This document shows positions 32,437 to 45,740 of a stretch of DNA of 64,000 nt, one piece after another. Numbering within the stretch: position 1 is the first letter of the stretch; each line of letters begins with the position of its first letter. The translations under genes were made by a program, and so were the position numbers. The notes beneath the pieces were generated by a model that did not search any database, was not told where the DNA came from, and saw only the letters and a list, made by a program, of their open reading frames with translations. The stretch covers positions 2,480,001-2,544,000 of the forward strand of contig MU008159.1 in assembly GCA_010909165.1 (NCBI GenBank), given 5' to 3'. Origin of the DNA: Anthoceros angustus. Its lineage: Eukaryota > Streptophyta > Anthocerotopsida > Anthocerotales > Anthocerotaceae.

Positions 32437-33558
32437 AGGCCGCGAAAGGTGGGCAGACATGTCCGTGACGGTGTCACCGGGGAAAAGAGTCTGGAGAAGA
32501 GAATTCAAGGCGGTTACCACAAAGCTCACTTTTCTAAAGTGTTGGACCAAGCACCCACCGGAGATGCGCCTGGAGCTGGTGGACCTGGTAGCCGTGGAGT
32601 TTCCAGCCGTCACGAATAGAGAGGTGATCAAGACAAAATTCTCCAACTGCGTGCGAGCAAAGAACTACAACTCCCTGAAGAAAGTGAAGGAAGGAGCTTG
32701 GATTATGCGGACACGAGGGACCAGAGAGCCTATGGCGGTGCATACAGGGTATCTGCACGGAAGCATGGTGGGCTGCTATTGAGTGGGGTGTTGAGCGGTA
32801 TGAGCGTGGGAATGGTTCTTGGCGAGGTGCCCGAGATAACTTGAAACCGAATGGCGAAGCATGGGCTAGGAACCAACTTGTTTGGCAGAGGAGGTGGCAC
32901 TGACTTCAAACGGCGGTATCTGAATATGTGGGGGGAGGACCCGAACTTGGAGGAAACCAAATGGGGAGTACTGCATGGGGTTGAGGAAATGCCAATTTTT
33001 TGGGCCGCTAATGGAATCCGCAGAGGTGACTGGTGGTTTTCGAATAGTTTTGCATCAGATTGATTATTAGTGGTAAGGCGCTTGTGTTCTCACCCTGGTG
33101 GGATTCCATGTATTGTGCTTTTTAGATGATGTTCACATGGGAAGACATGGACTGCCACAACAGACAACGAAAGAGACTGGCCAAGCGCATGAAGGTAAGA
33201 GCTTGGCTTTCATGAACAGTGTCCTTTGGAAGATAGAAAGGATGTGAATCGGCTGATCTGGTGTCTTAGAACTATCCGTTGAATATATGCGCTTTGTTTC
33301 CTTGCAGCAGTGGTAGACCTGGCCTCCATCGACCTCGTCCTATCAACGCCGGAGGCCCCCCGAACGAACTGCCGTAGAATGACAAGGAGGGCGGTGCGGG
33401 ATGGCAATGCATTAGCCGGTGTGGAGGCAGCGAACGAACCAGAGCTGCTCTCGCGCCCAGTTGTGGCTACACAGTCAGGGAAGAGGAAGGATGGCGGAGT
33501 GTCAACAGGCCGGAAGCACGCAAAGAAGGGAATGCTTGCTGTTGGCGGGCAATTTTAG
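32437..33558 (+). CDS. Candidate multi-exon TE or host gene, unknown function
   Basis: After a TTTGTGCAG acceptor at 32436 a frame reads KAVTTKLTFLKCWTKHPPEM, then FPAVTNREVIKTKFSNCVRA. Later candidate exons are 32851-33063 (FKRRYLNMWGEDPNLEETKW), about 33124-33193 (MMFTWEDMDCHNRQRKRLAK, ending at AAG/GTAAGA) and about 33305-33558 after CCTTGCAG, which ends in a basic tail (GKRKDGGVSTGRKHAKKG) and a stop. The organisation and NLS-like tail would suit the second gene of a CACTA element, but no domain was recognised and exon limits are inferred only from GT/AG signals. Confidence 0.35.
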
Positions 33559-33816
33559 GATTTTCGACTCTAAGGCATCTGTAGGGATATATGGACAAAC
33601 TGGCGCCACCATTGAACATGGGAAGGCAGTTTTGTGAACAATCCAGGTACATGACCGACTGAAAGGTTTGGCTTGCTCTGGAGTAAGTAAGGTACAGCAT
33701 GGTAACTACTTTATGGTAGTCGCATGAAGGGAAAAACAGTCGACGCCCACCATTATGGTTCCTACGAACAAGGATAATTATATACATAAAATTATGATAC
33801 TCATCACGTTGTTTCT
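33559..33816. other. Flank between candidate gene and second CACTA element
   Basis: No gene or transposon end was recognised up to the TAA target duplication at 33817. Confidence 0.4.
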
Positions 33817-33819
33817 TAA

Positions 33820-34100
33820 CCCTACTAGAAAAGGGCACCCTATGTTACACTTTATGTTAAGATTTGGACCCCTGGATGTAACACTCATGTTGCAATTTTG
33901 GGGTCATGTAACACTTATTGCGCCCCTTGTTACACTTTGGCTTGGAAACCATACCACGGCCGTTGTTGCAATCATGTTGCAATGGTGTTGCAATTATGTT
34001 AAGATGAAGAGAGGTGGTTTTGCCTCTCTCAAAATTGCAACATGATTGCAACATCTAAAGTGTTACAAGAGAGGTCTTGTAACACTTTTGGAGGCTTGGT
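33820..34100 (-). repeat. CACTA 2 left terminus (transposase 3' side)
   Basis: Terminal inverted repeat plus subterminal field rich in TGTAACA, TGTTACA and GTTGCAA in both orientations. No coding sequence. Confidence 0.75.
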
Positions 34101-34598
34101 ACCGAACCTCCTCCCCATCCACTATTCCTTTTACTTTTGCCCTTGGCAATACCACGTTTACTTGGTAGTTACCATGTCGCCCTTCAATACGACCATATAT
34201 AAAATACATGCGAATACATCCTTATACTATACACATGTAGTCTCTGATAAATGTAATATATTATTCTAAGTGCTATAAGGCGTATTCAATTTCATATAAA
34301 ATAAGTTTGTATACTATCGTATTCCATACGTACCTTTGCATACATATTCATGATGCGGTACTATGTATTTACTATACGTGTAAATAGCGGCTCTTTCTAC
34401 CCCTACTTTATAGCATGCCGGCGGTTTGTCCTTCCACGTCACCAATAATAGCGGCTTCCATATTACTTGTCCCCACCTATCACCTTATTGTGACGCATCA
34501 CGTGAGGTTATGCCCCTACAAGATTGTCTTTGTGCGGAGGAGTTTTGGTATGCTCGCTTATGCTTTTACGCCTCCATGTAAGGCACTTCCTACTCGTC
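34101..34598. other. Inner flank of left CACTA 2 end
   Basis: AT-rich transition with no supported gene. Confidence 0.35.
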
Positions 34599-35558
34599 AT
34601 CGTATGCACCTCGAAACTTCCGCCTCCGTTCGATTCCCAATTTTCTTCTTCCCCCTCCGCGTTGGAGGCAAGCTTTGCCACTTCTACTTCCCTCCACGCC
34701 TGGGCACACGTTGCACATACAAACCAGCATGGCCATCATGAGTTACCCAACGTTAATGGGTGTACCAATCACCATAGCGACCATTTGCCTTACCTTCCGT
34801 CCTCCTCGTATCTTACCTTCTTGGTGGGCCTTTCCTCCGTCCTTCTTCCGGCCGCCGTGCCCTTGTCACTCGCCCACCGGCTGCCGCCTCTACTCCTCCT
34901 CCTCTTTTCCTCTTCGCCCGCCACCCCTTTATCGCGGTGGCGTTGCCTCAGGGCTCCACTATGTAGGTCCATGCTCTCGGCCGGAGGCAAGATATGTGTC
35001 TGCACGTGGGCACATCGTCCTCTTGACTGCCTCTTGGATCGTCCACTATCCAGCGTCCCCCGTCTGTCCCCTTGCCTGCATCGTATGCACCTCTGGAAAC
35101 TTCCGCCCTCGTTCGATTCCCAATTTTCTTCTTCCCCCTCATGCGTTGGTGAGGCAAGCTTTGCCACTTCTACCGCTTCCCTCCACGCCTTCGCTGCATT
35201 GCACATACAAACCAGCATGGCCATCATGAGTTACCCGTTAATGGGTGTACCAATCACCATAGTGACCATTTGCCTTACCTTCCTCCGTCCTCCTCGTATC
35301 TTACGCCCTTGGTGGGCCTTTCCTCCGTCCCTATCGCGGCCCGTGCCCTTGTCACTCGCCCGCCGCCGCCTCTACTCCTCCTCTTTTCCTCTTCGCCCGC
35401 CACCCCTTTATCGCGGTGGCGTTGCCTCAGGGCTCCACTATGTAGGTCCATGCTCTCGGCCGGAGGTGCAAGATATGTGCACGAAATTAGGCACATCGTC
35501 CTCTTGACTGCCTCTTGGATCGTCCACTATCCAGCGTCCCCCGTCTGTCCCCCCTTGC
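34599..35558 (+). repeat. Tandem duplication, 481-bp unit x2
   Basis: Units 34599-35079 and 35080 to about 35558 share ATCGTATGCACCTC, CTTTATCGCGGTGGCGTTGC and CTCGGCCGGAGG. Long frames run through on both strands. The minus one is richer in charged residues (RQRHRDKGVAGEEEKRR) and may be TE coding, but nothing identifies it. One unit reads CACCTCTGGAAAC where the other has CACCTCGAAAC. Confidence 0.88.
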
Positions 35559-37675
35559 ATCGTGCGGCCTTTGCCCATATCAAAGGCGCACGCATGATGC
35601 CCTCTTGAACCTCCTTCATTCTCTCTCCCCCACGGACATCGCCTCATGCTAGTGGCGCCTTTTTTTGGCCCCGCCCGAGCATGGATCTGCTGGGTGATCC
35701 ACCGCCGCCCCCGCCACCCGCTCCTCCTACTCCCCTGCGTTTTGGCTGTCCACCGTGCACACAAGTGTGTTTCCTCCACAGTGACGGATCGTTGCCCCTC
35801 CGTGGTCCACCACCCGACTCCGCCTCCACACTCATTGTTCACGCCATTCAGCGTCGTCAATCCATCCGATCCCAACGGCCTCCACCCTCCGCAAACATGG
35901 CCGTCACCTTCGGTCTCGGGCACTCCTCCACCTCTTCTCCGGTGCTTGCTGCCACGTGACCTGACCCTCGTCGCCTGCCTCCATCACACCATTCCGGGCA
36001 TGCGGCTTCCACCAAAACAGGCGATCGTGGTGTCGCGGCACCACAATTCGTCCATCTTGTCGTCGTTTCCCCTCTGCTGCCTCCCCTCACCTTGCGCCCT
36101 CGTGACCGTGGCCCGTCTCCACTTCACTCTTGTTTCATCGTCGCCTTTCCCCCTTCCAATACGTTGTGCCCCGCCTCCTCTCCTCCTCCCCCAAGCCCCT
36201 TCCGTGCCATCCTTCCTTCCTAGCCTCTCCACGTCCACGCCACCACGTGCACCACACGCCTCCCACCCCTTCCTTCCGTCGCCTCGGAAGGCCACCATAT
36301 CGGATCCATCTCCAATTCAATGTCATTAAGCAAAATGGTCATTTCCTTGTTCTCCTTGCAATGGCTGAATCTCGGTGTCTTGTCATACACTCCCCTGCCT
36401 TACCAGTAGGAACTCGCAGAACCCCACTATCGCGGACCGCCCACAGGCTGCATGGAAATCGTCCTCTTCAACCTCCCATACTCGCCTCTTCCGTTGGAAA
36501 CCGCCCATCTTGATTCTCAAACCTCACCACCAGTGACGCCCTCCCTTTCCCCATGGGTTTGGACCCATCCCGTTTTGGCTAGCCTCTCTTTTGCTGCGAT
36601 TTCGTACTTGATGGCTCAAACTTCCGTTCCTCTTCAACTCCATCCGAGCCCATGCAAGTGCATCTTCCCACTCTTCGTCATCCACCATGCTCGGTTTCTT
36701 CCCATGTCCTCCCCCTACCATTTCCTCTAGCGCCGCCGCAGCTTCCACACATCGAGTGCGTGTCGCGTCATGCGAAGTGTCGGCTTATCTTGGACTTGAC
36801 CACCAGTGCAGGAATGCTTGAACCGGATTTCACTAACGTGCTTTCTCTTCTTTGAACGTCCGCCATCTTGCGGTACCGAGTTCATTCACAACCTTCGTCC
36901 TCACGGTACCAGATTCTGCGTGCCTTGCTTGCTCGGCCGAACAACATGAGTCCCTCCCCACTTCATGTGGTTGCATGGCCTCCTTGACCATTTCACCCCA
37001 TGCTTGTTTATCAAGGCTTTAACGGCATCGTTGTCCACCGCACTCACCGCGCCCGGATCGGACCCTGCACCTCATCATGGTTAGAACACCACCCCCTTGC
37101 AGAAATTGATTGCGCCATTCGAGATCAAGTGCCTGTGCGTCGGTCGGCGCTGTCCGCTGCCTCTGCCGGCTTGTCCGGCCCCTTCCACGATTCCCACTTT
37201 CCCTTCTTGCAATCGCTGCCACCGCCCGGCCCTCGAAAGGTTGCCTCCCCTTGTCCCCATGCTTAAACACCTGCCAGCATGCCAGGTGCTCCTGTGTTAC
37301 CCGTTTGTCCACCATGCCCACTCATCCGGCCTGCAAACTTCAGAACGTGTGCACACTTTGCCAGCGTCACTTGCCGGCAAAGTGTGCACTTGGTGTGCAC
37401 ACTTTGCCAGCATCACTTGCCGTTAAATCGACTCCGCGACAACCAACCTCATCCGACGTAAATAGCTCCTCCTCTATGTCGTTCAATTCTTGCACGCAAT
37501 GCTCCAACTCCGCATCCGTCGGGTGGGAGGTTCCAGATCTCGGCGTCGTCAAAATCAACTCCTGTTCAGACCATCTCGCCTCGCCTCTTACCGCGAGTCT
37601 TGATGAGGAGGCCGCTTCTTGGTCGCCGATGTCGAATGAAGACCGCGGTGGTGCGGGATGGCCCCGGCCGAGGCG
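35559..37675. other. GC-rich CACTA 2 interior, unresolved
   Basis: Pyrimidine-rich plus strand gives long Pro/Ser/Leu-rich frames, and the minus strand gives Arg/Gly/Glu-rich frames (for example 36298-35984 and 35923-35438). Neither shows a motif. Given the minus orientation of the element, the Arg/Gly-rich frames could be decayed C-terminal or second-gene coding. Confidence 0.3.
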
Positions 37676-40600
37676 GTTGCCCCCATCCTCCCCACCCGGA
37701 TCGGTCCATCGTCGTCGCCATCGGCCGCGCCCGGCTTGTCCGGCCTTCCGATTCCACTTTCCCTTCTTGCAATCGCCACCGCCGCCCTCCCTTCCAGAGA
37801 CTTGTCCACCGCCTTCGTTCCATGCTGAAGGCAATGGCTTCCCTCTCGGGTGAAAGGCGCCAGGCCATGAGTCCGGCGCATTCAAGACAGCCATTTTGAA
37901 AAAGCTTGTTTTGCAAAGGCCGGCGGTGGTCATTTACTGCTATCGGCCGGGACCGGTACTGTGCACTTGCTACTTGCCCATCATCACAACAGTTTTCTGA
38001 CCACAACCTCGACGGTGGAGCAATTTTCATGTCCCATTGGTTACGTTGTGCGTTACTCGTGATGTATGATATTGCCCAAATGGCGCGCTCTCAATGCCCC
38101 CATTACTCCATTTTAACAGGAATCATCGACTTCCTCTGACCATTCCCACACGTCACTTGGGTATTGGCACATTCCGCCATTGGATCGTGCTTGTTTGTTT
38201 GGAAATACTTTAATGCCCACTTGGCATCTTGGTTTTGCCCCATCCGTTCACTCAAACGACATGCCACAATCTATGTGCCGGTAGCATGGGTTCCTCCTCT
38301 CTCCATCCCTCGCCGGAGTAGGCACGGCCAAGGCCCACCCTGTTTCCATCCACTCTCCGGATGCATCATGCCGAGTTACTGCGATGGCCACACAAATGGA
38401 CCATCGATGGAGTGCACCACATACCTAAACCTTCTCGTATTCACAAGGTCAAACCCGTGTACGACTTCCGTGATGGCCTTGTCCCTCTGGCCGACACTCG
38501 TACCATCCAACCTTCAACGGATTATACTCCTCGAAGCGCATCCAGATTTGCTCTATGTGGCCGTAGAAGACGCGCTCCTCTTGAGCTCCCGCAGCCTGTC
38601 CCACCCATGATAAACTTTGCGCTGCACTATCTTTTGTGCTCCGCCGTTTATGCGCCTCCGCTCGAGGTGGCTGCCTTTGTTCCACATGTGACTATGTGCC
38701 GGTGCAACGCGGGCCATCCATTATAGCCCTCACTTCGTGGGTCATAGCAGATGCCCCTCCCAAGCGCTCACCGCCTTCGTGCACCCACCTCTTGAAACTT
38801 CGTCGTTCCTCATGTGCACCGTACATCCTCACCTCTTCGTCGTACATGTCCAAAAGCGGCTGCATCACCTTCGTGTGATACATAAGTATGGGCTGGCGCA
38901 CCTCAACGGCATCCATTGTGTGACGGACACCCAACTTTTCTCCCACACGGTCCTCGGGACTCCATGATCCACCGACGTGACCATAATGCGGAGGAATGAC
39001 ATGCCGAAATGCATACTCTCCTCTCTCATATACCCCACGGCTATCTGGACTCTGGTTTGGCGCCGTCCGCTGGATCCTAAGTATCTCTCCACCGGGTACA
39101 TCCACAGTGTGCTGGGCCAATCACCACCTCGTCCACTAAATGTATTATGAGGTGGGTTGATATATCAAAGACCTTTGGAGGAATTGCTTTTCCAGAGCAC
39201 ATCACCCGCTGACCTCTTCTCGTTGTGCTTGAATTTCATGGCCGGTTGCCCCCATCCTCCCCACCCGGATCGGTCCATCGTCGGCCGCCGTCGGCGCGCC
39301 CGGCTGGTGTTCGCGCCCGTCGACTGCAAGCCTCACCGCCATCTCCACCTGTGAACGGTTGTCCACCGCCTTCGTTCCATCTTTGAAGGCAATGGCTTCC
39401 TCTCGTGAAAGGCGCGGGCCATGAGTCCCTATCGCATTCAAGGCACCATTTTGAAAAAGCTTGTTTTGCAAAGGCGGTGGTCATTTCACTGCTCGGCGGG
39501 ACCGGCTGTGCACTGCTACTTGCCCATAATCACAACATTTTCGACCACAACCTCGGCTGTGGAGCAATTTTCATGTCCCATTGGTTCGTTGTGCGTTACT
39601 CGTGATGTATGATATTGCCCAAATGGCGCGCTCTCAATGCCCCCATTACTCCATTTTAATGTCATCGACTTCCTCGACCATTCCCACACGTCACTTGGGT
39701 ATTGGCACATTCCGCCATTGGATCGTGCTTGTTTGTTTGGAAATACTTTAATGCCCACTTGGCATCTTGGTTTTGCCCCATCCGTTCAACTACTCAAACG
39801 ACATGCCACAATCTATGTGCCGGTAGCATGGGTTCCTCCTCTCTCCATCCCTCGCCGGAGTAGGCACGGCCAAGGCCCACCCTGTTTCCATCCACTCTCC
39901 GGATGCATCATGCCGAGTTACTGCGATGGCCACAAATGGACCATCGATGGAGTGCACACGGAAACCTTCTCGGTATTCACAAGGTCAAACCCGGTATACG
40001 ACTTCGCGATGGCCTTGTCCCTCTGGCCGACACTCGTACCATCCAACCTTCAGGGTGGATTATACTCCTCAAGCGCATCCATGATTTGCTCTATGTGGCC
40101 GTAGAAGACGCGCTCCTCTTGAGCTCCCGGCAGCCTGTCCCACCCATGATAAACTTTGCGCTGCACTATCTTTTGTGCTCCGCCGTTTATGCGCCTCGCT
40201 CGGTGGCTGCCTTTGTTCCACATGTGACTATGTGCCGTGCTTGCAACGGGCCATCCATTATAGCCCTCACTTGTGGGTCATAGCAGGATGCCCCTCCCAA
40301 GCGCTCACCGCCCTTCTGCACCCACCTCTTGAAACTTCGTCGTTCCTCATGTGCACCGTACATCCTCACCTCTTTCGTACATGTCCAAAAGCGGCTGCAT
40401 CACCTTCGTGTGATACAGACATAAGTATGGGCTGGCGCACCTCAGCGGCATCCATTGTGTGCAGACGGCCGACACCCAACTTTTCTCCCACGGTCCTCGG
40501 GACTCCATGATCCACCGTGACCATAATGCGAGGAATGACATGCCGAAATGCATACTCTCCTCTCTCATATACCCCACGGCTATCTGGACTCGGTGGGCGC

Positions 40601-40790
40601 CTTGTCCGCTGGATCCTAAGTATCTCTCCACCGGGTACATCCACAGTGTGCTGGGCCAATCGCCTCGTCCACTAAATGTATTATGAGGTGGGTTGATATA
40701 TCAAAGACCTTTGGAGGAATTGCTTTTCCAGAGCACATCACCCGCTGACCTCTTCTCGTTGTGCTTGAATTTCATGGCCGGTATTGTCCA
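37676..40790 (-). repeat. Tandem duplication, ~1.56-kb unit x2, in the CACTA 2 transposase region
   Basis: 37676 to about 39241 and 39242 to about 40790 match over their length, from CCCCATCCTCCCCACCCGGA to TTGTGCTTGAATTTCATGGC. Both hold the C-terminal TNP2 block (MYPVERYLGSS). Copies differ by many small indels, for example TTTTCTGACC against TTTTCGACC, and a CAGA present in one copy (GATACAGACATAAG) but missing in the other. Confidence 0.9.
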
Positions 40791-41690
40791 TGGCAAATCC
40801 ATCTGCGATCGACCCAATTTCACAACCGCCTTGTACACCTCCGGGTCTATGCACCCCGAAGGACGATGGGAAGATGATTTCCGGCATGATGTGCGATCAT
40901 GGCACTTCAAGCCCCACACCCCTCTAATTTCGCTCCTATGTTAGACCCATAGCCTGGGCAGCTTTATGCGTTTAATTCTCTCTATGACTTGGAGGTCGTC
41001 TTTCGCCAAAGCGTAAGGCGCCTCGGGGCAATGGCGATCCTCTCCTACCACAACCACCTTTTCCCTCCATTGGCTTCCATGTCCATCCTTGATGCTAGGT
41101 CGTCTCGCTCTCCCATCAAAGTGTGCCATATGGCCTCTGCATTGTTCTTTTCCACGTGCATGACATCCTTTGGCGCTAACACAAGCAGGTGTCGCCAATA
41201 TGGCAGCACCCTAAACAGGGAAGACATCCGCCGAGTTCCAAAATTTCCTCGCTGACGGATCTCGGCTGGTGTCGCACCTTCTCTGCGTACCATATCTGTC
41301 ACCACATCATCAAACGTTGGTGGCCTGGGTGGGGGACGGAGTTCCGCCCGTCCATCGTACCAGTCCATGTCTTCCCACCGTCCGCTATCGCCTTCTGGCA
41401 ACCACCTCCTGTTGCCAACATAAATCTGCTTTTTTAACTGATGAGAATAGCGGGAATCCAGTCCAGCCAGCAATCCACACACGCCGGGTCCCTTTCACTT
41501 GCAATCCAGTCAGGGTGCCCAACCCTGGGTAGTCGGCAATGACGTTGACCCGCACCCTAAAATGCCTCCTAGGATCGTTCACGGTATTGAAAAGTCTTCC
41601 ATGTCCACCCCTCTCCACAACTCTTCCGGTTCTTCTACCAGCGCCATATAAACATCAAAATTTTTACCATGCCCGGTACATACAATGAGA
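38690..41690 (-). pseudogene. CACTA TNP2-type transposase relic 2
   Basis: Minus-strand segments follow the TNP2 order: NFDVYMALVEEPEELW (about 41668-41615), DYPGLGTLTGLQVKG (about 41545-41500), the CGLLAGLDSRYSH...GNRRWLPEGD region, and LAPKDVMHVEKNNAEAIW (about 41180-41125). Then come APYALAKDDLQVIERI (about 41010), GLKCHDRTS (about 40910) and MYPVERYLGSS (about 40630, again at about 39090). The upstream frame 42915-42274 may hold more N-terminal coding. Frameshifts and the 1.56-kb duplication break the gene. The blocks are related to but distinct from the CACTA 1 transposase. Confidence 0.8.
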
Positions 41691-41699
41691 GGCATGATG

Positions 41700-44600
41700 A
41701 CATGGGCGTCCTTTGTGCAAGCCGAGGCATGTTGTGAGCGAATAGCATAACTGGCCATATGGACGTGTTGGCGGACACAACCAGGGTTGAAGCCGTCGGC
41801 ATAATGCCAACCTCAAGTTGCGAGGTTCATCCCGAACCCTTCAAGCGCATCAAATACTCTCCATGTTGGGGTGTCGCCATCATGGACATGTCCCCATTCT
41901 CGCTTTGCCTCCCGACGTACCAAGTCATCATCATGCTATTTAGGCATTCAACATGCGTTTCAATCGCGTCTTAAGAGGGAAATGCCAGAGGACCTTGCGG
42001 GGAACAGCATCTCGCTCATCAAACCCTTCCTTGTACCGCGGCGTGCCACACTGAGGGCAATGGGCGCTGCCGCGTACTCACCCCGAATAGAATACAATCT
42101 TTTTCACAAGCATGGATTTTCACGTATCTTGGCCCAAACATGTACCTTGACTTTGCCTCGTACATGTCCTTGACTTGTTCGGGCAAAATATCCACACTTA
42201 AGAGCTTTAAAAGTGCGTCACGGCGTCACCGATGTCATACATCGTTTGCCACGCGGCAACAACGATGTTGCGCTTAGCTGCTTTCTTTCGATTGGACTTC
42301 CTCTTCAATGTGGTATAACGTTTGCCCGTCGACAAGCGGTATCTGGACTCCATCCCGCATCGCAACATCCGTGGCTTCCAAACTCGTCCACGTGTACGCC
42401 GGGCATATCATCACCTCCGAACCCTCATCCATACTTTCGTCGTCGGAACTACTAGTGTGGTCGGTAGGATGGCCACCGCTCGTTCCTGTCGGACCCATCG
42501 AGCCGTATCCGAATCCGTGGGTGCGGCCGTCAAGACGCTCTTCTATGCCGCTCGTGTCGCCGACCGCAAAAGCCACCTTAAAGCTAGAATTGGAGTGCAT
42601 TTGCTGGCCATTGATGCGAGAGAACTCACGGCCACCGGGTGCACAGGCGGTAGTAGCGGTGAATTCTTGAAATGTGTGCGGAATCGAGCCTGCGAGCTCG
42701 CGCGACACATGTGGCGGGGACAATACATGTACACCGCATCTGCATTTCGTGGCATCCTCCCGGTCGTGATCGGTAGGCACGGCAACCACAGCAAAGGTGG
42801 TACATCCGTTATCCGAACGCCCGTCCCCACGGTGTGCTATCGCGACCCATAAACACAGACGACACGTAGGACTGGAGCGTGCTTGCGAAACCATGGACGG
42901 AAGCACAAACGTCACTGCTTATGGAGATCCGCCGTCGTGATGACCCATCGGCGGTAAGTCGACCGATCGGGGCAAAGCGGCTCGAGCGATGCACGCAGCC
43001 GACATCGGGGCGGACAAGAACCTCGCCTCGGACATGAGCAGCGAATTTGCGCAGAGCCACCACCGTCTTCCAATCCCAACTCGGCGGCGAGCACGGTTGG
43101 CGAGCACGCCATCGGATGCACGCAATGTTCGGCGATGCGTGCGCTAGCGGCGGTGGAAGCTGCCGGGCGTTATGTCAGCGTGGTAGCCGACTCTTACGGG
43201 GCCGGAGATTGGGCGTAGTGTAGGGTGACACGCAATGGAAAGGGAGGATGTGCTGGCTAGCGGTGGTCGGCACCAGCGGTCGAGATGGTTGACACGTGTC
43301 GATCATTGCATTTGGGGATGCGTGTTTTGATTTAAAGTTGATTACACACAATCCAAAGTTCGACAACGGCCTTGATCGTCCTAAGCTTGCAAGCATATGC
43401 GAACAAAGCGTTCGGGAGGCGCCTTCCCCTTGGTGTAAACAACCTCCTTCATGTCCACTTCGTCTGACAAGGAATAGTGTTGAGCTCATTGTCTCAAAGT
43501 CTCATAGCTCCCATGTTGCGTCGCCATTCACTGAAAGGGCACGAACCCGGTGCCGCGAGTCGTTCCATCTTTGTCGTCCAACGCATCCCAATTCCATTCC
43601 TTGAAGTGTGTAGCTTGACCACGGTGGCGCGCGGACGTGAAGCCCCACATCGGCTTGTTCTATCCGAAGCAGGCGACTCAATTTGCAACCTCCTCCTTGG
43701 ATCGTGGCCTCTGCAGGTGTAGCTCCGAATGCGGTTCGCCTCTTCTTCCCATGGAGGAAATGGCAGGCTGGCACTCCGTCGGCGCCCGGATGCGTCGCCG
43801 CGATTGCTCCTCCACTTTCCTCTTGCCCTTCGCATCACCCGGGGCGGATCGGTCCCTACGGGAGGGTGGCGTGTACATCCCTTACCCTTCTCTCTCAATC
43901 TCCCTTTCGCCTTCAACTTCCGAGGCTTGCGAGCCAATCCTTGCCAATTCTCTCCATCGAGGTATGCAATGGACGGAATCTAGAGAATGCCTTGTGCATC
44001 TAGGAGGAGAGACAAGAGCTATAGCACCAATCACCATACTTTGTTTATTACGCGTGACTCGGAAGGGCGTGCAAGCGGTGACTTGTCATGTCGGTCAGCG
44101 GTATGAGCGGGCACCAAACCATACCCATCCATTCCATGCCGGGCGGGGACGGTCATCGAGTTTTATTGGGTGACGGCATGAGAAGTACACGTAGTGATCA
44201 AAGAAGAAGGACTTTCCCATCCCAGCGTTTAATTACGGTAATCATATACCCCACATTGTGAGGTATAAACCGTCCCTAGTCACCGACGGCGTGATCCGAG
44301 GCGGCAGAGCCAAGGCGGGCGGCACTCCATACCAGGTCCTTGATGGCCGACGGAGGAGAGCAACCTCCGTCCATCATCCTTGATGGCCATCGTCATTGAC
44401 GAGGCTGCAGCCCTCGTCCTTGATGGGCATCGTCGGTTTCCACCAGCAACAACGATGTGCAAACACTTCGCAATGATCCACAAATGAGCGGTGAGGGAGC
44501 GGAATGTTGCGGGTTCGTCACATGCGGATTCCACAAACACTTCACACTGCAGGCATGAACTTGCGGTTGGAGAAAAGGGCCAAACAAAAGTGTTCACATG

Positions 44601-45735
44601 CGGCGCCTCCGAGCACCAATCCATACCGTGTGCGGTCACACGAACACCATGCCGCACGGTAGAAGGGACCACCTCGCTAGAGAAGGAACCACCTCGCCAC
44701 CGAGCGGCAAGGCGTGAGGGATAGCAAGAGGAGAGCCCACGCCGTGAAGGCGGGGACACCGCGCCCAACATTCCCATATGATCCTTGATGGCCATCGGTA
44801 TTTCCAGTTAGGCGGTGAAGATGGAGACATGCACACACGCCTCGTCTTTGCGAGCTACCGGTGGATACCCACGGTGGTTTCGGAGCTCGTTGCGGCATAC
44901 TTGCACATGTCCGTCATAGACGGCACAAGGTAGAGCGACGGCGAGGCGTGTTTGTGGAAGACAAGCTCGCCCTCGGATGCGAAGATGACCAAAACAAAGG
45001 TAGTAGCGTGAAGCGAGGGCAAGGTGGTGACATTTAAAGCGGAACACGACCTTAGGCAGCCTCTTGTCCTCCAGGCCACATCGGGTTGCGGATGAGAGGA
45101 TCTTGAATTTCAGCCGTTCCTTACATGTGAGAAAAGGAGACATGGCGGTGGCATGGCGGCCGTCATCGAGCGATGGTTGGCGGTAAATTCATGGAGGCGG
45201 TGGCGCGCCGGGGGCAAGCAGGCGGAACACGAAGGTAGATGTCATGTCTCCCAAGGTCCGGATATCGCTGCGGCAGTGCGGCGCGGTGGCGTCATCATTG
45301 GCGTCTGCCGGAAGGTGTGAATACATGACACGCTCGCCATGTGGCGTTTGATTGGTGGGCTGGCAGGAGTCTCGAGCGATGCACATCATTATATGGGAGA
45401 ACGCGAATTGGCATATATATGGCAAATTCACATACTGGCCGGTCCTTCATTCATGGCATAATGAATGGGGGCATTTAGTTTGCTTGAATGGCTCTCACGT
45501 GCCACCTACCGTCCTTGCACAATGGTGTAGAAGAAGCGGATGCGAAGATGGAGACATGGCGGCGTCAATGCACACGACCTTCGGACATGGCATGTTTTCT
45601 ACCATGCAGCTTTTCAAATATTAAAATGGCTTCACCACACCTTTCTTGGACAACGGTGGAGAAGACAAGTTTATGCGAGAGATAGGGAGCCATTGTCTTT
45701 GGTTCATGGCAGGTTGTACGAAGGCCATGACATTG
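41700..45735. other. CACTA 2 interior upstream of its transposase, unresolved
   Basis: Many overlapping frames on both strands lack recognised motifs, e.g. 42915-42274 (-) with an acidic SSSDDESMDEGSE stretch, 43937-43494 (-) Arg-rich, and 44795-44280 (-). The short word CCTTGATGGCCATCG recurs several times at 44.34-44.79 kb. Probably the decayed 5' part of the element. Confidence 0.3.
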
Positions 45736-45740
45736 TCATG
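45736..45740 (+). repeat. Target site duplication TCATG, left copy (copia 2)
   Basis: TCATG directly before the left LTR; the same five bases follow the right LTR at 54383-54387. Confidence 0.9.

Larger units (their letters stand above)
16290..33558 (+). mobile_element. CACTA (En/Spm) transposon 1, interrupted by a copia element
   Basis: The left end CACTACTACAAAATGGG at 16290 has the canonical CACTA start, followed by subterminal words AATATGACAA and ATATGACGG. The TNP2 transposase lies downstream on the plus strand in two pieces (17287-18352 and 27215 to about 28260), separated by the copia element 18353-27214. Possible further element genes follow to 33558. The bases before the end are ATC (candidate 3-bp target duplication). 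No matching inverted right end was found before the second CACTA element starts at 33820, so the right limit given is the end of supported coding, not a measured terminus. Confidence 0.6.

Noticed and set aside
33820-34100. Stand-alone MITE at 33.8 kb
   Set aside because: Its only matching inverted end with the same TAA duplication is at 59718, and a transposase lies between, so it is better read as one end of a large CACTA element.
34415-36513. Long plus-strand Pro/Ser/Leu-rich frames (up to 327 codons)
   Set aside because: They arise from pyrimidine-rich DNA and a 481-bp duplication. The opposite strand is equally open and nothing matches a domain.
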